Shown here one piece after another: positions 51,390-64,000 of a stretch of 64,000 nt of DNA. The notes below the pieces were generated by a model that was given only the letters and a program-made list of their open reading frames with translations, did not search any database and was not told where the DNA came from. Both the position numbers and the translations under genes were made by a program. Origin of the DNA: Sediminibacterium roseum (GTDB lineage: Bacteria; Bacteroidota; Bacteroidia; Chitinophagales; Chitinophagaceae). The stretch spans positions 434,001 through 498,000 of the forward strand of contig NZ_JAACJS010000012.1 of assembly GCF_009939005.1 (NCBI RefSeq), in the 5' to 3' direction. Position 1 is the first letter of the stretch. Each line of letters starts with the position of its first letter.

Positions 51390-52199
51390 TTAAGGCAGGT
51401 AAATGTTTTTATTCGTACCAATTCTGAAATTTTTTACGGGCATTCCCTTCTCATCTATAAAACGCACACAAAAATTTGCCATACCCGGCCCATTGATCAC
51501 TGCGCCACGGATGATGTTCTTTCCCTTCTTGAGCGTTACACGCGGGGATGTGCCATTGTCTGCGATGAGATCCCTGTCGCCCGAAAGCATCAATGCCTCG
51601 CTTCCGTTCAGCCACCACATACTTCCTGAATTACACCCGGCCGTAAGCCTTACATCCCGGATCTCTTCGTCGCAGTTCACCACAGTAACGAGCCAGACGA
51701 GTAAGCCATACCTGGGTTTGTTGAGGGCGTATGTAAAATGGTATAAATTAAAGTTGAATGTTTTGCTGTCAAGCGCATGCCATTTCAACTCCTGCCCGCC
51801 CACCCTTACCGTTTCACCGTTTTTGGGAACGCTGTTGTAATCGGCCGAGAAGTTATCGTTTGAGAAATTTGTCCTGAGGTAATTGTCGGTAAATATATTG
51901 TTCCGCGCGATGTCCTTTCTTACGGGCTCGAGCACCAGCCATCGCTGGATAAAACCGTCTGCATCCGGCGCTTTTCTTACAGCAGTGGCTTGTGTAAAGT
52001 ACCTCGTCAATATATGCGTGGTATCACCTTTGGCAGGTATCACCGGGAGCGATGGTGCCATCCTTTGCCCGGGTGGTGGCACTTGTGTTTGCGCAGCGGC
52101 CCGTTGGCCGGGCAACTGCGATCCCCACAAAACCAATAACAATACGATGGGTAGCCACGAACGATGTTGACGATGCCCGGTAAAAATTATTTTTCTCAT
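51390..52199 (-). CDS. exported protein with carbohydrate-binding-like domain
   Basis: 269 aa with a long signal peptide (about 1-36). The mature part has YFTQATAVRKAPDADGFIQRWLVLEPV, DNYLRTNF, ELKWHALDSKTFNFNLYHFTY and SGSMWWLNGSEAL. This resembles the beta-sandwich domain often found in Bacteroidota esterases or glycosidases of hemicellulose loci, here without a catalytic domain. It probably binds xylan- or arabinan-derived glycans at the cell envelope. It is 11 nt upstream of the GH43 gene in the operon. Family not certain. Confidence 0.65.
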   Translation of the reverse strand: MRKIIFTGHRQHRSWLPIVLLLVLWGSQLPGQRAAAQTQVPPPGQRMAPSLPVIPAKGDTTHILTRYFTQATAVRKAPDADGFIQRWLVLEPVRKDIARNNIFTDNYLRTNFSNDNFSADYNSVPKNGETVRVGGQELKWHALDSKTFNFNLYHFTYALNKPRYGLLVWLVTVVNCDEEIRDVRLTAGCNSGSMWWLNGSEALMLSGDRDLIADNGTSPRVTLKKGKNIIRGAVINGPGMANFCVRFIDEKGMPVKNFRIGTNKNIYLP

Positions 52200-52229
52200 G
52201 CCGGTTGTTTATGGTTTAATTCATGTTGT

Positions 52230-53576
52230 TTATTCAAACCGAACCCAGTCTACCGATATTTTTTTATCATCCTTCGAGGTAACAAACAGGTTCTGCCTGT
52301 TTCTCACAGCTTTAACAACCGCAGCTTTCGACACCGCAAACCCTCCACTTCCGGGAACGGTTACCTCCGCGATCACCGGGCCATCGTAATTACCTGTCCT
52401 GATCTGCAGCGTTCCACCATTCTCACTCATCGCGTTTACCGCAATTCTTTTAGGGGATGTGGATCCAAAGTCTACATTGTTGTATTGGATCCATCCATTG
52501 TGTTTGGTGAAGTTTGTCTTCCATCCTGCAAAACGGTTTGCGGTATCGATGAAATCAACCGATACCCCGTCATTACTGATGGCACTGTACCTGTCTACCT
52601 GGATCTCGGAGCCCGCGTTTGTAACACCGATCCCCCGTAAAGTAGGGATCACTTTTTTGATCGTTCCATCCGCATTAAAAAACAAACTGTCTGCGCGTAT
52701 GGAACGCGCCTTGTCAAAACGCGGCGAATAATCCTTGTCGTGGTAAAAAAGATACCATTGGTTCCTGAACTGAATAAAAGAATGATGGTTGGTCCAGCAA
52801 CCCGATGCCGATTCATCCATGATCACGCCGGCAAATTTGAATGGCCCCAATGGATGATCGCTGGTTGCATATTCCAGTCTTTCTGTTTTGTTTTCTACAT
52901 GCGGATAGGTTAAATAGTAAATCCCGTTCCGTTCAAAAAGATAAGGCCCTTCTTTCAATCCTTTGGTGGGCAACTCTCCCAAAGTTTTTACTTCTGAATC
53001 GAGCTCGAGCATATTGGATTTTAGTTTCGCGCCGTAGATGTTTCCTGCAGACCAATAGAGATAAGCCTGCCCGTCGTTGTCGATGAACACATTCGGATCG
53101 ATCCCACGCACCTCTTTGATCGGTTCGGGCTGCGGCACAAACGGGCCGGTGGGTTTATCCGCAACCGCCACACCGATGCGAAATCCTCTTCCGTATGCAA
53201 CCGTATCGTTTGGCGTAGTAGGAAAATAGAAATAATATTTACCGTTGCGTTCAATGCAATCGGGCGCCCACATACTGTAACTATCGGGTCTTACCCAGGG
53301 CACCTTGTTTTGCGTAACGATCACACCATGGTCTGTCCAGTCGGTAAGATTGGCTGAAGAGAACACATGATAATCCTCCATGCAAAACCAGCCCACGCGT
53401 CCCTTGCCTTCTGTAGCGAGGATATCGTGCGAGGGATAGATATAAACCCTATCCCCAAAAACGCGCGCGGTGGGGTCTGCAGAGTATTGGTTCCTGATCA
53501 ATGGATTTTGCGCGCCTGCATGCAGGAAAAGAACGGCAAAACAAAACGTGAGCATTGCGAGCCTGGCAGGTTTCAT
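52230..53576 (-). CDS. GH43 glycoside hydrolase with CBM6-like C-terminal domain
   Basis: 448 aa with a signal peptide (about 1-23). The catalytic residues are Asp34 in QYSADPTARVFG, an Asp in VRGIDPNVFIDNDGQAYLYW and a Glu in LKEGPYLFERNGIYYLTYPH, as in beta-xylosidase/arabinofuranosidase members of GH43. The final 130 residues have SEIQVDRYSAISNDGVSVDF, DTANRFAGWKTNF and YDGPVIAEVTVPGSGG, the form of a CBM6 module. It should cleave arabinose or xylose from arabinoxylan fragments in the periplasm or outside. Third gene of the operon. Confidence 0.9.
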   Translation of the reverse strand: MKPARLAMLTFCFAVLFLHAGAQNPLIRNQYSADPTARVFGDRVYIYPSHDILATEGKGRVGWFCMEDYHVFSSANLTDWTDHGVIVTQNKVPWVRPDSYSMWAPDCIERNGKYYFYFPTTPNDTVAYGRGFRIGVAVADKPTGPFVPQPEPIKEVRGIDPNVFIDNDGQAYLYWSAGNIYGAKLKSNMLELDSEVKTLGELPTKGLKEGPYLFERNGIYYLTYPHVENKTERLEYATSDHPLGPFKFAGVIMDESASGCWTNHHSFIQFRNQWYLFYHDKDYSPRFDKARSIRADSLFFNADGTIKKVIPTLRGIGVTNAGSEIQVDRYSAISNDGVSVDFIDTANRFAGWKTNFTKHNGWIQYNNVDFGSTSPKRIAVNAMSENGGTLQIRTGNYDGPVIAEVTVPGSGGFAVSKAAVVKAVRNRQNLFVTSKDDKKISVDWVRFE

Positions 53577-53645
53577 TTTAAATTTTTTGAAGTGAACGAT
53601 TTTTTTTAGGATGTTGCTGTTGATGAATAAGCATTCCTGCTTTGA

Positions 53646-56464
<2,819 letters not shown>

Positions 56465-56507
56465 TCAATTTTGATAAACGTTTTTTTGTTGTTCAAAAAA
56501 CAAAGGA

Positions 56508-56527
56508 CCCGCGCACAGGAACGCGGG
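56508..56527 (-). promoter_or_regulatory. leader hairpin upstream of the double-esterase operon
   Basis: CCCGCG (56508-56513) pairs with CGCGGG (56522-56527). Read on the minus strand the stem is followed by TCCTTTGTTTTTTG, so it resembles a terminator lying 47 nt before the ATG. It may be an attenuator or mRNA-stability element. No other feature and no full promoter is seen in the 368-nt gap 56462-56829. Confidence 0.4.
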
Positions 56528-56829
56528 AACAACGGTGGTGGTAATATTGAAATGGCGTTCTTCATTACAGCAATCGTGTGCGGCTCAAACAACGCCGTCG
56601 TAAACACAGCGCTTGTTATGTTATCTCTAAACTAATTCTTTTTTCAATAAATGTTACCGATTGCATAAAATTTTACACAGATCGTTTTGTTTAGGTCGTC
56701 AACTTGTATTATCCACCAGTGATGGAATTTATAAATATAAATGCAACCGATTGCTTTGCTATTGCATTATTCATCCATTTGATGAGTATTGAGCATTTGA
56801 ATTGATCTATCTTTAAACAAAACCCTTTT

Positions 56830-57285
56830 ATGCCAAAAAACAAGCTCCTGCGTATGGACAATATGGGGATCGTGGTTGCATCCCTGGATACCACGGTTTT
56901 GTTTTTCGAAGCGATCGGGCTGAAACTCGAATGGCGGGGTATGATCGAGGGCAAATGGGCCGGACGTGTTACCGGGCTCAGCAACCAGCGCGTTGAAGTT
57001 GCCATGATGGTAACGCCCGATGGCCACAGCAAACTGGAACTGTCGCAGTTCCTGGAGCCCGCAGTTGTTGAAGACCACCGCCTCGCACCTGTAAATGCAC
57101 TTGGTTACCTGCGTGCGATGTTCACTGTAGATGATATTGACGAACTCGTAAACAGGCTGACCGGGCAACACGGCGCCACACTTGTGGGCGAAATAGTGAA
57201 CTATGAAAATATTTACAAGCTTTGCTACCTGCGCAGTGCCGACGGACTGCTCATCGGGCTGGCAGAAGAACTGAATAAAAAATAA
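56830..57285 (+). CDS. VOC superfamily (glyoxalase/bleomycin-resistance-like) protein
   Basis: 151 aa. RMDNMGIVVASLDTTVLFFEAIGLKLEW at the start, RVEVAMMVTPDGHSKLELSQF in the middle and LVGEIVNYENIYKLCYLRSADGLLIGLAE at the end are the strand-helix repeats of the VOC fold. The final Glu may be a metal ligand. The substrate cannot be inferred. It is monocistronic and ends with a strong terminator. Confidence 0.83.
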   Translation: MPKNKLLRMDNMGIVVASLDTTVLFFEAIGLKLEWRGMIEGKWAGRVTGLSNQRVEVAMMVTPDGHSKLELSQFLEPAVVEDHRLAPVNALGYLRAMFTVDDIDELVNRLTGQHGATLVGEIVNYENIYKLCYLRSADGLLIGLAEELNKK

Positions 57286-57302
57286 CGATGGAGGTACCAA
57301 TA

Positions 57303-57339
57303 GAAACTGCCGCCCTTCACAGGCGGCAGTTTCTATTTT
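57303..57339 (+). terminator. Rho-independent terminator of the VOC gene
   Basis: GAAACTGCCGCC (57303-57314) and GGCGGCAGTTTC (57322-57333) form a perfect 12-bp stem with a 7-nt loop, then TATTTTG. It lies between the convergent VOC and aldo/keto reductase genes. Confidence 0.85.
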
Positions 57340-57397
57340 GATACAATTGCCCGTTTTCGCGGGCATCGCAACAGTATGGTATGCTCACGGCATCATG

Positions 57398-58450
<1,053 letters not shown>

Positions 58451-58527
58451 TCAGCGTTGAACAGATCTTACAAAACACTGCATTTGTGCCGTTGACGTTT
58501 TACGATCATCAAAGACAATCCGCAGGA

Positions 58528-61421
<2,894 letters not shown>

Positions 61422-61490
61422 TTTCGATTTTTTTAAAGTACTTCTATCGCCGTCCTGGTAAAGGCCGTCAAATTGTTCGTGCGTTTACAG

Positions 61491-61523
61491 CAAATCTACT
61501 TTGCCTGCGCGTTATCTCTGCAA
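61491..61523 (-). promoter_or_regulatory. promoter of the dehydratase-esterase operon
   Basis: On the minus strand TTG (61523-61521), 22 nt, TAGATTTG (61498-61491). The -7 box is exact; the spacer is slightly long. It lies between the SusD terminator and the dehydratase ATG at 61421. Confidence 0.5.
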
Positions 61524-61570
61524 TTTATCTTCGGTGCGCGTGAACCGGCAGATCCGTTCCAAACGTATGG

Positions 61571-61608
61571 CTAATAATAAAAGACCTTAAGTAGAAACAA
61601 AAGGTCTT
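61571..61608 (-). terminator. terminator after susD
   Basis: AAGACCTT (61581-61588) pairs with AAGGTCTT (61601-61608) across 12 nt. On the minus strand the stem is followed by TTATTATTAG. It ends the susCD transcript 36 nt after the susD stop. Confidence 0.55.
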
Positions 61609-61643
61609 GCTTGCTTGCGACAAGGCTTGCTATAAAATGCGTT

Positions 61644-63182
61644 CTATTTATCCCACCATACTTTTGTGCTTAATTTATCAGGACCCTGGCGCGTGATCGC
61701 TTCCTGCAGCTTTGCCGTGTTAACGGAAAGTTCAGACGTTGGGTAGGTGAGCCTCCTGATGAATGTACCATTCGGAACATCGGGATTGGTAGGCTGCCCA
61801 TAAGGGTTCGGTGTCAATGCAGGGAACCCGCTTCTCCTGAAGTTGGCGAATGCTTCGGGACCGTTTAAGAATGAACTGATCCAGTATTGTGTGTTGATCT
61901 GGTTCAGCTCGTTGCCCGCGGTCAACGGATTGGCACCAACGTAAATATCCCTCGCTGTGGCCGATACCGCGCTTCCCGGATCGTATGTTACCATCTGGTC
62001 CATGTTGGCTGCGATGCCCGCTGAAAAATATTGCGCAGCGGTTCCCGATGTGATAAAACCCCTGAAACGCGCCTCGGCCATCAGCAAAAGCGTTTGCGAT
62101 GCTGTAACAAAAAACACAGGCGAATTTGTTTTTACAACCCTTCTGCGATCAGCCTGGCTGTATTCGTAGAAACTTACCAGGCCGTCTGCCGTTGCCTGCG
62201 TTACCGCGGTTCCATTGTCTTTTCCCATGGGCATTCCGATCTGTACAGCAGGCGTGGTATTGCCGGCCGAAGCCACCTGCCCGTTGCCCGATGTTGCGCC
62301 CACATAACGTACTGCGATTGAAGACAACCTCGGGTCGTTTGTGCTTTTGAGCTGGTCAACAAATGGTTTTGTAAGGTAAAAATTGGCCGCTTCTCCGCCA
62401 TTGAGTGTTGCGCCGATGGGTTGTGTGAAGTTTGCATCGTGACGGATATAGGCATTGTCTGCATTGTCTGTGATCACGCCCCCTGCCATTGCAGCGGTGA
62501 TGGTTGTCAGCGATTTTGCAGGATCCGCTTTCGCGATCCGCATGCCTGCCCTCAACAAAAGCGAATTGGCAAATTTCTTCCATTTCGTTACATCGCCTCC
62601 GTACAGAACGTCTGCTGTTTCTATCGGTGCGCTTGCGCTCAATGCTGCAGCGGCTTCGGTAAGCTCCTGTATGATGCCGTTGTACACGGTTTGCTGCGCA
62701 TCGTATTTTGGAAAAAATACCTGGTCTGTAAAACCGGCGCCGCCTTCGGTGTATGGGATGTCTCCGTATTCGTCGGTAAGTACCATAAATGCATACGCCT
62801 GGAATATGCGGGCCATGTGGTACATGTTCGATCTTGTGGTCACACCTTTTGTACGCGCAATCGCATCGTGTGTGTTCCTGATCACGTTCTGGTAGTACAG
62901 CGCCCAGATCGGTTGCGTGGTAACGTCCCTGCTGTCCTGGTTAAAATTGGCCCCTGCCAGTACACCACCGTTTGGTGAGATCATGTGTTGCACGATGCCC
63001 ACATCAAATACAAGCGATTTTACAGGATAAGAAGCATTGATCACCGCGTTGTTCAACAACAATGCGGCATCAAGCGAAGTGGGATTGACACGGTTTATAT
63101 TCAGGTCGGCCAGGTTCTTGTCGCACGAGGAAAGACCCGACAACGTGAGAATGAACAACGTATAAAAAAATAGCTTTTTCAT
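61644..63182 (-). CDS. SusD/RagB family lipoprotein
   Basis: 512 aa. The lipobox LTLSGLSSC (Cys about 20) and the following DKNLADLNINRVNPTSLD are typical of the SusD-like_2 branch. TPR-like helices with IWALYYQNVIRNTHDAIAR and NSLLLRAGMRIAKADP follow, and a late WISSFLNGPEAFANFRRSGFP. It sits on the outer membrane as a lid on the SusC barrel and binds the oligosaccharide for uptake. It is 11 nt downstream of susC. Its neighbours suggest arabinoxylan or arabinan as the ligand. Confidence 0.93.
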   Translation of the reverse strand: MKKLFFYTLFILTLSGLSSCDKNLADLNINRVNPTSLDAALLLNNAVINASYPVKSLVFDVGIVQHMISPNGGVLAGANFNQDSRDVTTQPIWALYYQNVIRNTHDAIARTKGVTTRSNMYHMARIFQAYAFMVLTDEYGDIPYTEGGAGFTDQVFFPKYDAQQTVYNGIIQELTEAAAALSASAPIETADVLYGGDVTKWKKFANSLLLRAGMRIAKADPAKSLTTITAAMAGGVITDNADNAYIRHDANFTQPIGATLNGGEAANFYLTKPFVDQLKSTNDPRLSSIAVRYVGATSGNGQVASAGNTTPAVQIGMPMGKDNGTAVTQATADGLVSFYEYSQADRRRVVKTNSPVFFVTASQTLLLMAEARFRGFITSGTAAQYFSAGIAANMDQMVTYDPGSAVSATARDIYVGANPLTAGNELNQINTQYWISSFLNGPEAFANFRRSGFPALTPNPYGQPTNPDVPNGTFIRRLTYPTSELSVNTAKLQEAITRQGPDKLSTKVWWDK

Positions 63183-63193
63183 GATCGTAGAAG

Positions 63194-64000
63194 TTAAAAT
63201 TTAATGTTTAGGTTCAAACCAAATCCTCTTGTTGTAGGGATACCTGGCGATTCGAGGCCGGCCTGCGTATCTGATCCAAATCCAAATGTTTCGGGATCGA
63301 TGTTGTCAACCCATTTTTTGATGATCCACAAATTGGTGCCCACCAGGTCGAGTTTCAAACCTTTGATCGGCCATTTGGCAGGGATGAACCTTGTAAAGTC
63401 ATAACCCAATGCTACCTGGCGCAGTTTCCAATACCCGCCATCATAGATAACCGGCTCGATGATCTGTTGTGTACGCAGGTGCTCCCAATAGGTTTGTACT
63501 GCGGTAACCGCCGTATTAGGTCCGCCGCTCTGGTTAACGCCCTGGCCGGTTACACCGCCTGTCCTGCCCTCGAGGGTCATCTGGTGAAGTCCTTCGCGGA
63601 TCGCGTTGAAATTGGTTCCCGATAACATTTTGTTACCCAATTTGTAATCGATGAACACAGAAAGCGAAACGCCTTTGTAATTGAAGCTGTTTAAAAATCC
63701 TCCTGTCCATTTAGGCAATGCGCTGCCAAACAGCAGGAAGTCTGCGGTACGAAGCGGCACTCCATTGGATTGGAAAATACGTTGGTTGCCCTTGGTTGCA
63801 TCCCTCGCATAACCAAAGCCTGCGATCTGCCCGATCTCTTCCCCTACCACGTAACGCAGCTCACCGTTGAATACGTGTGTTCCAACCGTGATCCTTTCAC
63901 CGGGTGTATTTGTAATGATGCTGATGACCTTTGTTTTGTTGTACGCCGTATTTGCAGTGAACTCCCATGTGAAGTTTGCAGTTTTGATTGGCGACAGGTT
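63194..64000 (-). CDS. SusC/RagA family TonB-dependent receptor, C-terminal part (partial)
   Basis: The frame is open from the right edge to the stop at 63194 (about 268 aa). It shows the end of a SusC beta-barrel: TANFTWEFTANTAYNKTKVI, LFGSALPKWTGGFLNSFNYKG, LSVFIDYKLGNKMLSGTN, GGYWKLRQVALGYDF and the terminal GLESPGIPTTRGFGLNLNIKF with the final aromatic for BAM targeting. It imports the glycan bound by SusD in a TonB-dependent way. The N-terminal plug and signal are outside the window. Confidence 0.93.
   Translation of the reverse strand, partial: NLSPIKTANFTWEFTANTAYNKTKVISIITNTPGERITVGTHVFNGELRYVVGEEIGQIAGFGYARDATKGNQRIFQSNGVPLRTADFLLFGSALPKWTGGFLNSFNYKGVSLSVFIDYKLGNKMLSGTNFNAIREGLHQMTLEGRTGGVTGQGVNQSGGPNTAVTAVQTYWEHLRTQQIIEPVIYDGGYWKLRQVALGYDFTRFIPAKWPIKGLKLDLVGTNLWIIKKWVDNIDPETFGFGSDTQAGLESPGIPTTRGFGLNLNIKF

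Overview
The window looks like chromosomal DNA from a Bacteroidota member, most likely of the Chitinophagaceae or a close relative. The evidence is a SusC/SusD pair, T9SS C-terminal sorting domains, a PorP/SprF protein beside a gliding-type (CHU_C) giant surface protein, a two-component beta-propeller/Y_Y_Y sensor, and several promoters matching the Bacteroidota pattern (TTG or TTTG, about 20 nt, TAnnTTTG). The family-level placement is inference; no rRNA is present.

Layout. 0-13.5 kb is mostly housekeeping and small modules: the start of a probable glnS, hutH, tRNA-Arg(TCT), a transglutaminase-like DUF3857 membrane protein, a FISUMP-domain protein, a LytS/LytTR-type two-component pair, a TlpA-like thioredoxin, an ABC-F ATPase with its own promoter and long leader, a VOC protein, and a SDR/SnoaL pair divergent from an HxlR regulator. 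13.5-27.5 kb is a coherent ion/pH/osmotic stress block: an OmpR-type regulator and histidine kinase in one operon with a GT81-like glycosyltransferase fused to a HAD phosphatase, surrounded by a universal stress protein, a TPR protein, a NhaD antiporter, a DUF389 protein, a ClC channel and a DUF305 protein. Four intergenic regions in this block carry T(T/A)A(G/A) boxes repeated every 11 bp, three of them directly abutting a -7-like box. This is the best candidate for an undescribed regulon in the window.

28-36.7 kb is accessory: a secreted beta-helix/LamG protein, a Spy-like protein, three tiny unknown genes, then an array of five 249-bp palindromic repeats in the same orientation. Between them lie four AT-rich minus-strand genes (an unknown immunity-like protein, a lipoprotein, an Imm52-like protein and a 61-aa protein). 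Every repeat has the same promoter-like centre pointing at its cargo gene. Degenerate half copies of the element occur at 4.8, 9.1 and 35.1 kb. No transposase, integrase or toxin is visible.

36.7-64 kb holds a DUF1275 protein, a MltD-like transglycosylase, the PorP/SprF plus 2,224-aa CHU_C surface protein operon, a propeller sensor kinase with a NarL-type regulator, and a pentosan-utilisation locus on the minus strand. That locus contains a double CE1 esterase, an SGNH/SASA esterase, two GH43 enzymes and a carbohydrate-binding-like protein; then an aldo/keto reductase, another CE1 esterase, an IlvD/Edd-family sugar-acid dehydratase, SusD and the C-terminal part of SusC. The enzyme set suggests release and deacylation of arabinoxylan or arabinan, with a possible non-phosphorylative route for pentonates.
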